Shown here piece after piece: positions 30,409-42,518 of a DNA stretch of 64,000 nucleotides. The notes below the pieces were generated by a model. It saw only the letters and a list, made by a program, of their open reading frames with translations, was not told the origin of the DNA and made no database searches. Within the stretch, counting starts at the first letter, position 1; every line of letters starts with the position of its first letter. This DNA comes from Propionivibrio dicarboxylicus. GTDB lineage: Bacteria > Pseudomonadota > Gammaproteobacteria > Burkholderiales > Rhodocyclaceae. The DNA lies in NCBI RefSeq assembly GCF_900099695.1, contig NZ_FNCY01000001.1, forward strand, positions 434,001-498,000, written 5' to 3'. The position numbers were made by a program, and so were the translations under genes.

Positions 30409-30436
30409 GAGGCTGGTATCCCCAGCCTCTTTTTTT
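30409..30436 (+). terminator. Rho-independent terminator of topB
   Basis: GAGGCTGG at 30409-30416 pairs with CCAGCCTC at 30422-30429, an 8-bp GC-rich stem with a five-base loop, followed by seven T residues (30430-30436). It lies 21 bases after the topB stop. This is the clearest intrinsic terminator in the window. Its T tract runs directly into the parS-type palindrome. Confidence 0.92.
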
Positions 30437-30451
30437 GTTTCACGTGGAACA
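30436..30451. promoter_or_regulatory. parS centromere-like site (left)
   Basis: The 16-mer TGTTTCACGTGGAACA carries the CACGTG core and the GTT/AAC arms of the chromosomal parS consensus. The consensus (TGTTTCACGTGAAACA) is recognised by ParB/Spo0J in most bacteria; here one base in the right arm differs. It lies in the intergenic space directly at the T tract of the topB terminator, between convergent topB and the DsrE-like gene, and about 5 kb from the predicted origin. Sites of this kind cluster around oriC. Confidence 0.88.
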
Positions 30452-30485
30452 CAACCGCCCGGAGACGCGCTGGAGCACGATGAAA

Positions 30486-30845
30486 TTAGAACGTCAGTAC
30501 CTTATCGGCTTGAAGCGTCCATTCGGCCAATTCCGGAAGCGTCGAAATCCGGACTCCGGGGATCAGGCGCGCTTCGCTGATGCCGCGCGTGGCAGCACAA
30601 GTACGACACAGACACACTGACACGCCTTTGCGCAGCAGATCCTCGAGCATCGCCTGCAGGCCGCCACCGGCCTCAGCCGCCGCTTGTCCTGGAAGGGCGA
30701 CAGTGACCGCATCGGACATTAAGAACACGCGCAACTCAACCGTCGTACTTTCTTGTGCCACCAGTGCCGTACTGAGACGCAAGGCGCCCAACATCCGCTC
30801 ATTACCGTAGGCCGCCGCTTGAACGATCATCAAAATGTTTTGCAT
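30486..30845 (-). CDS. DsrE/DsrF-like family protein
   Basis: A 119-residue single-domain protein of the DsrE fold. The N-terminus (QNILMIVQAAAYGNERMLGALRLSTAL) and the VELRVFLMSDAVTVALPGQ block match small DsrE proteins of sulfur transfer or unknown role. Cysteines appear in VSVCLCRTCAATRG (about 77-90); the family's reactive cysteine would be in this region. The ATG at 30845 is preferred; an ATG two codons upstream is an alternative. It lies 43 bases after rsuA and is convergent with topB. The substrate is unknown. Confidence 0.82.
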   Translation of the reverse strand: MQNILMIVQAAAYGNERMLGALRLSTALVAQESTTVELRVFLMSDAVTVALPGQAAAEAGGGLQAMLEDLLRKGVSVCLCRTCAATRGISEARLIPGVRISTLPELAEWTLQADKVLTF

Positions 30846-30888
30846 TACCATATCCTCGTTGATCAAGCCTATCCGCAACCAGGAATGC

Positions 30889-31605
30889 TCATTCCGAAGC
30901 CTTCCAGCCAAGCAACTGCAATTCATCGGACTCTAACCACCGCCACTCACCCGGAGCTAAAGAGGAGGGGAGTTGGAAACCGCCAATTGCAACGCGCCGA
31001 AGTTGCTCAACACGATTCCCGGTTGCTGCAATCATCCGCTTAACTAGATGATAGCGCCCTTCTGTAACGGACATCCGTACGATGGTTTCGCTCACGCGTT
31101 CGCAAGAGATCGCCTTAGCGGGTTGCGGATCGTCACGGAGTACCACGCCAGCCTCCAGTTGCTCCAACTGGGTATCAGGAACGCTATGGCGCGCGATCAC
31201 CTCATAACACTTCGGAACAGCCTTTTTGGGCGAGCTAAGTGCATGAATAAATTGACCGTCGTCTGAGAGCAGTAGCAGTCCCGTTGTATCCGAGTCCAGG
31301 CGACCGACCGCTTGAACCCCTCGTCGAACAAGATCTGGCGGTAAGAGACTAAAGACACTGGGGTAGCGCTCAGGCCGATGCGAACACTCGAAATCGGCGG
31401 GTTTGTTAAGCACGATATAGACATGCCGCTGGTAAATGAACTCAACGCCGTCAATAACGAATCGCGCGCGTTCAAGGACGATCTCGGTGTCGGGATCCCG
31501 AATGATTCCAGCATCCCCGACACTAACCCGACCGCATTCAATCATCCGACGGCATTCATTCCGCGACCCAAAGCCCTGCGACTGCAGAAGCTGATCGAGT
31601 CGCAT
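30889..31605 (-). CDS. rsuA: Ribosomal small-subunit pseudouridine synthase RsuA
   Basis: A 238-residue enzyme with an N-terminal S4 RNA-binding domain (MRLDQLLQSQGFGSRNECRRMIECGRVSVG) and a pseudouridine synthase domain with the catalytic Asp in AVGRLDSDTTGLLLLSDDG. The terminal KRMIAATGNRVEQLRRVAIG motif is RsuA/RluB-like. The length and S4 type favour RsuA (16S U516). The ATG at 31605 is chosen for the S4 start. It lies 60 bases after gyrB in the same orientation. Confidence 0.9.
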   Translation of the reverse strand: MRLDQLLQSQGFGSRNECRRMIECGRVSVGDAGIIRDPDTEIVLERARFVIDGVEFIYQRHVYIVLNKPADFECSHRPERYPSVFSLLPPDLVRRGVQAVGRLDSDTTGLLLLSDDGQFIHALSSPKKAVPKCYEVIARHSVPDTQLEQLEAGVVLRDDPQPAKAISCERVSETIVRMSVTEGRYHLVKRMIAATGNRVEQLRRVAIGGFQLPSSLAPGEWRWLESDELQLLGWKASE

Positions 31606-31665
31606 TACCCGCTTTACCCTTGCACTCACCTCAACACGCCATAACCAAAGTGCCCGGCGTCGTTC

Positions 31666-35315
<3,650 letters not shown>

Positions 35316-35523
35316 ATATATAAATCCTATAAAGATAAACTCAAGGCCAACTCTGTGAATAACAAAAAAATATATTTTTAATTCAGTTACTTACAATAAA
35401 AAATCGGCGTTGAAGAAACTCTGTATGTCGCTGTGGATAACTTTGAATAAAAATGGCACTTCACAAAAACAAGGTAATTTCCAACATATTATCCACATGA
35501 AATTACACCGGTCATCAACATTG
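35316..35523. other. Probable replication origin (dnaA-dnaN intergenic region)
   Basis: This 208-base gap contains three perfect DnaA boxes of the TTATNCACA type: TGTGAATAA at 35354-35362, TGTGGATAA at 35432-35440 and TTATCCACA at 35489-35497. A very AT-rich stretch at about 35363-35402 (AAAAAAATATATTTTTAA) could serve as the unwinding element. The gap lies where replication genes diverge in direction and parS sites are near. The dnaA-rpmH gap holds one more box, so the functional origin could be bipartite. Confidence 0.8.
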
Positions 35524-36921
35524 CTATCCTTTTAACACCTGTAGCAGCACGTGGACGTCGTGATTTAGCTCGTTGTCTTTCGCGCGCAACGCTTCAATCG
35601 TTCTTACCGCATGCAACACCGTCGTGTGGTCGCGACCGCCGAAGGATTCTCCGATTGCCGGATAGCTCTGCGAGGTCAGATTCTTGGAGAGCCACATGGC
35701 TACTTGTCTTGGGCGGACCACCTGGCGGGTCCGTTTGCTCGAGAAGAGATCAGCAACCTTGATCTTGTAATAGTCGGCGACGGTCTTTTGGATATTTTCG
35801 ACGGTGATTTGCCGGTTGACCGCGCCAACGACGTCCTTGAGAGACTCCTTGGCAAGATCGAGGTCAATGCGACGTCCGTGGAACGCGGCATAAGCGAGCA
35901 CCTTCTTGAGTGCGCCTTCGAGTTCTCGGACGTTGGAGCGAAGATGCTTGGCAATGTAAAAGGCGACTTCATCGTCCAGTTGAACGCTTTCCGCTTCTGC
36001 CTTCTTCTTGAGGATCGCTACCCGCATTTCGATCTCAGGCGGTTCAATCTGCACCGTCAAACCCCAGTCGAATCGAGTGATCAGTCGATCCTCGAGTCCC
36101 GAAATATCTTTTGGATAGGTGTCGCAACTGATGACGATTTGCTTCTTTGCCTCAATCAATGCATTGAAAACAAAGAAAAATTCCTCTTGCGTACGATTTT
36201 TTCCGTTGAAGAACTGAACGTCATCCAACAGCAGCACATCGAGCGAGCGGTAATAGCGTTTGAAGACGTCGAAGGACTTTGTTTGATAAGCGCGAACGAC
36301 GTCCGAATAATAGTCTTCAGCGTGAACGTAGCGAACGACCGTATCCGGATTCTGCTTGAGGATGTGGTTGCCGATGGCGTGAATCAAGTGCGTCTTACCG
36401 AGCCCGGCGCCGCCGTAAATGAACATCGGGTTGTAAGCAAGGCCGCCGGGATTCAGCGCGACCTGCATTGAGGCGGCTCGGGCAAGGTCGTTCGCTTTGC
36501 CGACGATGAGGTTGTCAAAGGTAAATCCGGGAATCAGTCGGGTCTTTTCGTAAGGAGAGCGTGTCTTGTCGAGCGGCCGTTCGATCGTCGCTGGCGGTAA
36601 TCCAACCGGTGCCGCAGGTGCTTGAACCGGGGGCGGCAACGGCAATTGCTTTGTCGGCGTTACGGCGGAGCTTGCGCGATCCGCCAACGACAGCGATACG
36701 GATACTGGTTCGGAAAAAAATACCTGGCCCAGCTCTTCGATCCGGGCGAGATAGCGCTCCTTGACCCATTTGAGAATGAAGCCGTTGGGTGCGATCAGAT
36801 GCAAGCCATTGGCGGGATCGTCTTCTCCGATTAACCGAAGCGGGCGAATCCAGGTGTTGAATTGTTGTGGCGGGAGTTCTTGTTCGAACTGGGCCAAACA
36901 GGATGTCCAAAAGCTGCTCAT
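35524..36921 (-). CDS. dnaA: Chromosomal replication initiator DnaA
   Basis: A 465-residue protein in four domains: the N-terminal oligomerisation domain (WTSCLAQFEQELPPQQFNTWI), a Pro-rich linker (about 90-130), the AAA+ domain with Walker A GGAGLGKTHL, Walker B LLLDDVQF and arginine-finger region GLEDRLITRFDWGL, and the C-terminal DNA-binding domain (RPRQVAMWLSKNLT and GGRDHTTVLHAVRTIE). The ATG at 36921 fits the family. The sequence just upstream is CT-rich with no Shine-Dalgarno, which is unusual here and could limit translation. Confidence 0.98.
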   Translation of the reverse strand: MSSFWTSCLAQFEQELPPQQFNTWIRPLRLIGEDDPANGLHLIAPNGFILKWVKERYLARIEELGQVFFSEPVSVSLSLADRASSAVTPTKQLPLPPPVQAPAAPVGLPPATIERPLDKTRSPYEKTRLIPGFTFDNLIVGKANDLARAASMQVALNPGGLAYNPMFIYGGAGLGKTHLIHAIGNHILKQNPDTVVRYVHAEDYYSDVVRAYQTKSFDVFKRYYRSLDVLLLDDVQFFNGKNRTQEEFFFVFNALIEAKKQIVISCDTYPKDISGLEDRLITRFDWGLTVQIEPPEIEMRVAILKKKAEAESVQLDDEVAFYIAKHLRSNVRELEGALKKVLAYAAFHGRRIDLDLAKESLKDVVGAVNRQITVENIQKTVADYYKIKVADLFSSKRTRQVVRPRQVAMWLSKNLTSQSYPAIGESFGGRDHTTVLHAVRTIEALRAKDNELNHDVHVLLQVLKG

Positions 36922-37176
36922 TGCGGGAGAAGGATATAAACTTTATTTCTGGCGAGGCAGAGAATGAAAAAGAATCGCGGTAATCGATACACCAATACTG
37001 ACTGCGATCGTTCAGCGCGGATTAAGCCATGGACTCCCATGGAGGAAGGATTTTACCCCGATGGGGAGAAGTTATCCACAGCTAATTCACAAATTTAAGC
37101 TTGACAAACAACAAGCTAAGCATGTCTAATTGCGCGTTTACTTTGTAACCTTGTAACAATCCCTGAAGGTTTGATC
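36922..37176. other. dnaA-rpmH intergenic region
   Basis: A 255-base divergent region with regulatory content only. A perfect DnaA box (TTATCCACA, 37072-37080) and a related AATTCACA just after it lie between the divergent promoters, fitting DnaA autoregulation or a second origin sub-region. The rpmH promoter is described separately. I see no coding sequence. Confidence 0.7.
37101..37130 (+). promoter_or_regulatory. Putative sigma-70 promoter of rpmH-rnpA-yidD-yidC
   Basis: A perfect -35 box TTGACA (37101-37106) is followed after 18 bases by TCTAAT (37125-37130) as -10. The start of transcription would be near 37137, giving a leader of about 40 bases before the rpmH ATG. A DnaA box lies 21 bases upstream of the -35 box. 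Confidence 0.7.
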
Positions 37177-37311
37177 ATGAAACGTACCTACCAACCGTCC
37201 GTCGTCCGCCGTAAACGCACCCATGGCTTTCTCGTCCGCATGGCCACCCGTGGAGGTCGCGCCGTAATTCGTGCTCGTCGCGCCAAAGGCCGGCATCGTC
37301 TGGCTGTCTGA
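37177..37311 (+). CDS. rpmH: Ribosomal protein bL34
   Basis: A 44-residue, strongly basic protein, begins [18 protein letters not shown], continues [18 protein letters not shown] and ends KGRHRLAV. These are the universal L34 signatures and the full length is present. The gene follows a strong promoter and lies 26 bases before rnpA, the usual pair next to dnaA. Confidence 0.98.
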   Translation: MKRTYQPSVVRRKRTHGFLVRMATRGGRAVIRARRAKGRHRLAV

Positions 37312-37337
37312 TTCGACGGTTATCCGGTCAAGGGCAA

Positions 37338-37706
37338 ATGCCCGTGACACGAGCTACGTTTCCAAGGCACTATCGACTGATAAAAACGGATGAATTTTCA
37401 TCCGTTTTTGGTTTTCGGAAAGCAGTCAAAAGCCGGCATTTCCTGCTACATTACCGGCCTCAAACAGAGAGCGAACAGACAGGTCCTCGATTGGGGCTGG
37501 TTGTCGCGAAGCGTTTGTTGCGGCGTTCGGTAGATCGAAATCTAATTCGCCGATTGGCTCGGGAAAGCTTTCGCCTGATCCGAAGCCGACTGGTCCAGAG
37601 AGATCTTGTATTGCGTCTTGCCACACGACCGGCCGAGCTCGATCGACGCGCTTTGGCCGAGGAAATGCAGAGCTTGTTCGACAAGATGAGCACAACTCGA
37701 CGGTGA
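37338..37706 (+). CDS. rnpA: Ribonuclease P protein component
   Basis: A 122-residue basic protein that binds RNase P RNA and helps mature tRNA 5' ends. The RNP motif [20 protein letters not shown] (about 61-80) with the conserved arginines is present, preceded by RLGLVVAKR. The beginning of the gene contains a perfect 13-bp inverted repeat in the codons for about residues 15-25, described separately. It follows rpmH and stops 4 bases before yidD. Confidence 0.96.
   Translation: MPVTRATFPRHYRLIKTDEFSSVFGFRKAVKSRHFLLHYRPQTESEQTGPRLGLVVAKRLLRRSVDRNLIRRLARESFRLIRSRLVQRDLVLRLATRPAELDRRALAEEMQSLFDKMSTTRR
37382..37409 (+). repeat. Perfect inverted repeat inside rnpA
   Basis: AAAAACGGATGAA (37382-37394) is followed by two bases and its exact reverse complement TTCATCCGTTTTT (37397-37409). 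The arms are 13 bp with no mismatch, and the right arm ends in five T residues, so as RNA it looks like a bidirectional terminator or attenuator within a coding region. The sequence encodes part of a variable stretch in the RnpA N-terminus. Confidence 0.9.
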
Positions 37707-37710
37707 CGCC

Positions 37711-37920
37711 ATGAGATCCTTGCTGTTGGCGATGATTCGCTTTTATCAGTATGCCATCAGCCCGATGCTCGGGCAGCGGTGCCGTTTTTATCCGAGTTGC
37801 TCCGAATATGCTGCGGAAGCAGTTCAGAAGTATGGCGCCCTAAAAGGTATGCGCCTTGGAATTGCACGTCTTTCCCGTTGCCACCCGTGGAATCCGGGTG
37901 GTGTTGATCCCGTCCCCTGA
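37711..37920 (+). CDS. yidD: Membrane protein insertion efficiency factor YidD
   Basis: A 69-residue protein with the YidD signatures: [14 protein letters not shown] at the start, [15 protein letters not shown] in the middle (with the paired cysteines), and [14 protein letters not shown] at the end. It associates with the inner membrane and aids YidC-dependent insertion. It starts 4 bases after rnpA and is followed by yidC after 19 bases. Confidence 0.97.
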   Translation: MRSLLLAMIRFYQYAISPMLGQRCRFYPSCSEYAAEAVQKYGALKGMRLGIARLSRCHPWNPGGVDPVP

Positions 37921-37939
37921 TTACTGACATAGGCCGTTC

Positions 37940-39631
37940 ATGGACAATAAGCGCCTGGTTCTACTGCTGATATTCTCGTTCTCGCTGGTCATGCTTTGGG
38001 ATGCCTGGCAAAAATACAATCAGCCACCCGTTCCGGCTCAGACCCAAGTTGCTGCGGCCCCTGCCAGTGGCTCGGTTCCAGCACCAACATCGACGACAGC
38101 CGCGAAGGCTGTTGTGCCCGGACAAACGGCCGCTGTCGCGGCGGTGACGCCAGCTGACGCGAAAGCCGATGTCGTCACAATCAAGACGGATCTCTTTACC
38201 GCTTCAATTTCGACGCTTGGCGGCGATATTGTCGGGTTGGACCTGAGCAAGTACAAGTCGGTCACCGACAAGGACAAGCCGTTTTCGCTGTTTGAGGCAA
38301 AGCACCAGTATCTGGCGCAAAGCGGCCTGATCGGGGACGGATTGCCGAATCACAAGACGCGATTTACTGCCGTTAAGGGCGCCCGTGAACTCGGTGCCGA
38401 CGACAAAACCCTGCAATTGCGGCTTGAATCTGTCACTGGCGGTATCAAGGTCGCGAAAATCTACACCTTTACCCGCGGCAGCTATCTGATCGGCGTGACG
38501 CACGAAATCGAGAACGGTAGCGGCAAGGATTTGGCCCCGCATGCGTATTTCCAGCTGCAGCGCGATACGGAAACGCCGGAAGGCGAGAGCAGCACGGTCA
38601 GCACCTTTACCGGTCCGGCGCTTTATACCGAGCAGGAAAAATTCCAGAAGGTCGAGTTCAAGGATATCGAGAAGGGCAAGGCGAAGTTCGTCGAAAAGGC
38701 TGATAACGGCTGGATGGCCATGGTTCAGCACTATTTCGTGTCGGCCTGGGTTCCCGAGGAAAAGCTGCCGCGTGAATTCTTTGTACGCAAGCTTGACGGA
38801 ACCAGCGTCGTTACTGCCGGTTTGATCGTTCCTATTCCGCCTGTGGCGACCGGTGCGAAGGCGAGCCAGTCGGTTTCCCTGTTCGCCGGTCCGCAAATCC
38901 AGTCGACGCTCGATCAGCTTGCAAAACCTGTGGCCGAAGGCGGCATTGGTGCCAAGGGTCTGCCGCTGGTGGTGGATTACGGTTGGCTGACGATCGTCGC
39001 CGCACCGATCTTCTGGTGTCTGGAAGTTATCCACAAGCTGGTGGGTAACTGGGGCTGGGCCATCATCATCCTGACGATTTTCATCAAATTGCTGTTCTTC
39101 CCGCTGTCGGCGGCGAGCTACAAGTCGATGGCCAAGATGAAGGCTGTTACGCCGCGCCTGAATGCGCTCAAGGAGCGTTATGGCGATGACAAGCAGAAAC
39201 TCAACACCGAGATGATGAATCTCTACAAGAGCGAGAAAATCAATCCGCTGGGTGGCTGTTTGCCGATCGTCATCCAGATCCCGGTCTTCATCGCCTTGTA
39301 TTGGGCGCTTCTGGGGGCCGTGGAAATGCGTGATGCGCCTTGGACGCTCTGGATTCATGATTTGTCGTCGAAGGATCCGTATTTTGTTCTGCCGATCATC
39401 ATGGTTATCACCATGTTCATCCAGACCAAGCTGAATCCGACGCCGCCCGATCCTATCCAGGCCAAGGTGATGTTGCTGATGCCGATCATTTTCGGTGCGA
39501 TGTTCCTCTTCTTCCCGGCGGGTCTCGTGCTGTACTGGGTGGTTAACAACATCCTTTCCATTGCCCAGCAATGGCAGATCACGCGGATGATCGAAAGTGG
39601 TGGAAAAGCCGCCAACGACGCCAAAGCCTGA
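37940..39631 (+). CDS. yidC: Membrane protein insertase YidC
   Basis: A 563-residue inner-membrane insertase. An N-terminal anchor ([18 protein letters not shown]) is followed by an Ala/Pro/Thr-rich linker and a large periplasmic domain (about 80-345). Five membrane helices then carry the conserved [17 protein letters not shown] and [20 protein letters not shown] stretches and end with [20 protein letters not shown]. The length is typical for Gram-negative YidC. The last codons overlap the mnmE start by 35 bases. Confidence 0.98.
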   Translation: MDNKRLVLLLIFSFSLVMLWDAWQKYNQPPVPAQTQVAAAPASGSVPAPTSTTAAKAVVPGQTAAVAAVTPADAKADVVTIKTDLFTASISTLGGDIVGLDLSKYKSVTDKDKPFSLFEAKHQYLAQSGLIGDGLPNHKTRFTAVKGARELGADDKTLQLRLESVTGGIKVAKIYTFTRGSYLIGVTHEIENGSGKDLAPHAYFQLQRDTETPEGESSTVSTFTGPALYTEQEKFQKVEFKDIEKGKAKFVEKADNGWMAMVQHYFVSAWVPEEKLPREFFVRKLDGTSVVTAGLIVPIPPVATGAKASQSVSLFAGPQIQSTLDQLAKPVAEGGIGAKGLPLVVDYGWLTIVAAPIFWCLEVIHKLVGNWGWAIIILTIFIKLLFFPLSAASYKSMAKMKAVTPRLNALKERYGDDKQKLNTEMMNLYKSEKINPLGGCLPIVIQIPVFIALYWALLGAVEMRDAPWTLWIHDLSSKDPYFVLPIIMVITMFIQTKLNPTPPDPIQAKVMLLMPIIFGAMFLFFPAGLVLYWVVNNILSIAQQWQITRMIESGGKAANDAKA

Positions 39632-40973
39632 CCGAGCGGTCCCAAGCGAAACGATCGCCGCCATCGCCACCGCCTCCGGGCGGGGCGGGGTGGGGATCGT
39701 CAGACTCTCCGGGCGCACTATCGGCGCCTATGCCCAAGCACTGTGTGGAAAATTACCGGTGCCGCGCGTGGCGACGCTGGTCGATTTCCTCGCAGCTGAC
39801 GACAGCCTGCTCGATACCGGCCTGATCCTGTATTTTCCGGCGCCGTATTCCTTCACCGGTGAAGACGTCATCGAGTTACATGGCCACGGTGGCCCGATGG
39901 TGCTGCAACTGTTGTTGTCGCGCTGCCTGGATCTTGGTGCCAGGCTTGCGGAACCGGGGGAATTCACCCGCCGTGCCTTTCTCAACGGCAAGCTGGATCT
40001 GGCACAGGCCGAAGCCGTTGCCGATCTGATCGATGCATCCACGGTTGCGGCCGCGCGCAGTGCAGTCCGCTCGCTACACGGCGATTTTTCCCGTGAGATT
40101 CATTTTCTCCTCGATCAGTTGACCGAGTTGCGGGCACTGACCGAGGCCACGCTGGATTTTCCCGATGAGGAAATCGATTTTCTCGAAGCGGCCGATGCCT
40201 TCGGACGTCTCGATCGCTTGCAGGCCCGATTGGCCAGCGTGCGTGATCGGGCGCACCAAGGACGCTTGTTGCAAAGCGGCCTGCATGTAGTGATCGTCGG
40301 GCAGCCAAATGTCGGCAAATCGAGCCTCTTGAACCGTTTGGCCGGTGACGAACTGGCAATCGTCACGCCAATCGCCGGAACCACTCGCGATGTCGTCCGG
40401 GGTAGTTTGCAAATTGAAGGGATTCCGCTGCACGTCATTGACACCGCCGGCTTGCGCGAGACCAATGACGAGGTTGAGCGGATCGGGATTGAGCGGACCT
40501 GGCGCGAGATCGAGCGCGCCGATGTTGTATTGCTGCTGGTCGATGCCCGGGTTGGCGTGACGCCAGCCGATGCTGAGATCATCGCCCGGTTGGCGCCTGG
40601 GATTGTGCGCATTACCGTGTGCAACAAGGCGGATTTGGCGGGTTGCCCGGTGGCACGCTCGCAAACGCGGGATGGCGTCGAGATTCGGCTTTCGGCCAAG
40701 ACGGGCGAGGGCATTGGTTTGTTGCGAGATGAATTGTTGCGGATCGCCGGATGGCATCCGGCCGAGGACGTCTTCATCGCCCGTGAGCGCCATCTAAGGG
40801 CCTTGGCCGACACCGGAAATCATATCGGCATGGCCCGTGCGCAACTACCGCAACTCGAACTGTTCGCCGAAGAACTGCGCCTGGCGCAGCGCGCGCTGTC
40901 TTCAATAACCGGCGAATTTACCGCCGACGATCTGCTCGGCGAGATTTTTGGCCGCTTCTGTATCGGAAAATAG
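39597..40973 (+). CDS. mnmE: tRNA modification GTPase MnmE
   Basis: A 458-residue enzyme that, with MnmG, installs the aminomethyl-type modification at wobble U34. The N-terminal folate-binding domain opens with [23 protein letters not shown]. The inserted G domain has [12 protein letters not shown] (about 237-248), the [10 protein letters not shown] switch, DTAGLRE and NKAD. The C-terminal end has the FCIGK tail with the catalytic cysteine. The start is GTG at 39597, inside yidC; a GTG one codon later is an alternative. mnmG is not the next gene, as it often is. Confidence 0.96.
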   Translation: MVEKPPTTPKPDRAVPSETIAAIATASGRGGVGIVRLSGRTIGAYAQALCGKLPVPRVATLVDFLAADDSLLDTGLILYFPAPYSFTGEDVIELHGHGGPMVLQLLLSRCLDLGARLAEPGEFTRRAFLNGKLDLAQAEAVADLIDASTVAAARSAVRSLHGDFSREIHFLLDQLTELRALTEATLDFPDEEIDFLEAADAFGRLDRLQARLASVRDRAHQGRLLQSGLHVVIVGQPNVGKSSLLNRLAGDELAIVTPIAGTTRDVVRGSLQIEGIPLHVIDTAGLRETNDEVERIGIERTWREIERADVVLLLVDARVGVTPADAEIIARLAPGIVRITVCNKADLAGCPVARSQTRDGVEIRLSAKTGEGIGLLRDELLRIAGWHPAEDVFIARERHLRALADTGNHIGMARAQLPQLELFAEELRLAQRALSSITGEFTADDLLGEIFGRFCIGK

Positions 40974-40976
40974 GGA

Positions 40977-41744
40977 ATGATCGAAACCTTGCCGCTGGCA
41001 ATGCTGGGAATTGCCGCGCTGTTTGCCGGATTTATCGATGCGGTTGTTGGGGGCGGAGGTTTGATCCAGTTGCCGGCGCTGTTTTCGATATTGCCCAAGG
41101 AAGTGCCAGCCACGCTGTTCGGAACGAACAAGATCGCCAGCGTCTTTGGCACATCGAACGCCGCATATCGCTATATACGCCGTGTCAATATGCCTTGGCG
41201 GGCGACCCTGTCGGCGGCGGCCGCCGCCTTTGTTTTTTCTTACATCGGGGCCATGTCAGTCGCCTGGTTGCCGCGCGATCTCTTGCGCCCGATGATCCTT
41301 ATCCTGTTGATCGCTTCGGCGATCTATACCTTCTGGCGCAAAGACTTTGGCTCAGTTCACCGTCCGCAGCATGGCGGTGTGCGGGAGTTTTTCTATGCCT
41401 TGCTGCTGGGTGCAGCAATCGGTTTTTACGATGGATTTTTCGGTCCTGGGGCCGGTAGCTTTCTGATTTTTCTGTTCATTCGCTTTTTCGGCTTTGATTT
41501 TCTGCATGCGTCGGCGGCGGCCAAAGTGGTGAATATTGCGACCAACGTCGCGGCGATCGGGTATTTTCTGCCCAATGGTTTTTACCTGCCGGCGGCAGCG
41601 GTGGTGATGGCGACCGCCAATGTGCTCGGTTCCTTCCTCGGCGCCCATCTTGCGTTGAGACACGGCAGCGGTTTCGTGCGTCGCGTGTTTCTGGGTGTCG
41701 TCAGCGCCTTGATCTTGAAATTCGCCTGGGACACCTTTGCATGA
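40977..41744 (+). CDS. TSUP (TauE/SafE) family permease
   Basis: A 255-residue membrane protein with about eight hydrophobic segments and the TSUP signature GFIDAVVGGGGLIQLPAL near the start and its repeat GFYDGFFGPGAGSFL at about 144-158. The family includes sulfite, sulfolactate and taurine-related exporters; the substrate here is unknown. It begins 3 bases after mnmE and its stop overlaps the next gene (ATGA), so it is probably coexpressed with the YgbA-like protein. Confidence 0.92.
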   Translation: MIETLPLAMLGIAALFAGFIDAVVGGGGLIQLPALFSILPKEVPATLFGTNKIASVFGTSNAAYRYIRRVNMPWRATLSAAAAAFVFSYIGAMSVAWLPRDLLRPMILILLIASAIYTFWRKDFGSVHRPQHGGVREFFYALLLGAAIGFYDGFFGPGAGSFLIFLFIRFFGFDFLHASAAAKVVNIATNVAAIGYFLPNGFYLPAAAVVMATANVLGSFLGAHLALRHGSGFVRRVFLGVVSALILKFAWDTFA

Positions 41745-42127
41745 GCGGCTTCAGGACAGACAAGCGCTTCATCCGGCGTGCGCGCGAACTAAAGACGATT
41801 GCGGCGATGCTCCGTCTCTATTGCCGGGCGCACCACGATACGCAAGACGCCCTCTGCAGCGCCTGCAGCGATTTGCTCGACTATGCCGAACGGCGTCTGC
41901 AACGTTGTCCCTTCGGCGACGCCAAGCCAACCTGCAACAAGTGCCTGGTTCATTGCTATGCCGCGTCGCGACGCGAACAGGTCCGGGTGGTCATGCGCTG
42001 GGCCGGACCCCGGATGCTACGGCATCATCCGATCATGGGCATTCGCCATCTGATCGACGGGCGTCGTCCGACGCCGTCGCTGCCCGACAAAAAGGCGCGC
42101 AAGACCGATACCTCGGCGGATGACTAA
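41741..42127 (+). CDS. YgbA-type nitric-oxide-stress protein (nitrous oxide-stimulated promoter family)
   Basis: A 128-residue protein with the YgbA_NO signature: KRARELKTIAAMLRLYC-like start (here RRARELKTIAAMLRLYC), CSACSDLLDYAERRLQRC, and PTCNKCLVHCY. Eight cysteines in the core suggest metal or Fe-S binding. Homologues are induced under nitrosative stress and help growth recovery. The ATG overlaps the stop of the TSUP gene by four bases, so the two are translationally coupled. The partnership suggests export or detoxification of a sulfur or nitrogen oxide, which is inference. Confidence 0.88.
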   Translation: MSGFRTDKRFIRRARELKTIAAMLRLYCRAHHDTQDALCSACSDLLDYAERRLQRCPFGDAKPTCNKCLVHCYAASRREQVRVVMRWAGPRMLRHHPIMGIRHLIDGRRPTPSLPDKKARKTDTSADD

Positions 42128-42135
42128 GGTGCGGC

Positions 42136-42157
42136 CAGGCCGGAATTCAGCGGCCTG
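42136..42157. terminator. Hairpin between convergent genes, possible bidirectional terminator
   Basis: CAGGCCG at 42136-42142 pairs with CGGCCTG at 42151-42157 around an eight-base loop. It lies just after the YgbA-like gene and overlaps the last codons of the convergent small membrane protein. No T tract follows, so it is a weak candidate that may act by slowing RNA polymerase. Confidence 0.35.
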
Positions 42158-42503
42158 AACGCGGCTTCGATCGCGGATAACGGTCGCGCAGCGTCGAGTG
42201 GTTGAGCAAGGCGCCGGCGAGAACCGCCAGCAGCGAAACGACACCGATGATCGCGGCAGCCTTGGCCCAAGCTTGCCCGGCCGAGAGGCGCATGGCGACG
42301 ATTTGCGCACCGGTGTACAGCCACATAACTGCGGCCAGATAGGCATAAACCTGTAAGCCCCAGAGGCTGCGGCGTTGCCTGTGGAAAAATAACAAGGGAA
42401 GTAGCAGGCAGAGAATAGCGATTGCCAAATGGCCTGTTCGGAGAAAGTGAGCGCTTATTGACAAGGCGCTGACGAGGTTGAGAACAATGCAAAAAAAGTA
42501 CAT
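42147..42503 (-). CDS. Small membrane protein of unknown function (118 residues)
   Basis: An integral membrane protein with about four hydrophobic helices: FCIVLNLVSALSISAHFL, LAIAILCLLLPLLFF, VYAYLAAVMWLYTGAQIV and AAIIGVVSLLAVLAGALL, with a basic C-terminal tail (RDRYPRSKPRSGR). It starts 15 bases after ubiX and is the last gene of the rapZ-ubiX operon. I do not recognise the family with certainty; small membrane proteins of this kind (DUF2069-like) occur in proteobacteria. Confidence 0.7.
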   Translation of the reverse strand: MYFFCIVLNLVSALSISAHFLRTGHLAIAILCLLLPLLFFHRQRRSLWGLQVYAYLAAVMWLYTGAQIVAMRLSAGQAWAKAAAIIGVVSLLAVLAGALLNHSTLRDRYPRSKPRSGR

Positions 42504-42518
42504 GACGGGGTTCTGTAT

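Noticed and set aside
39027-39035. A perfect DnaA box TTATCCACA inside yidC
   Set aside because: It encodes conserved residues (VIHKL) of YidC; a single box in a coding region is not evidence for regulation.
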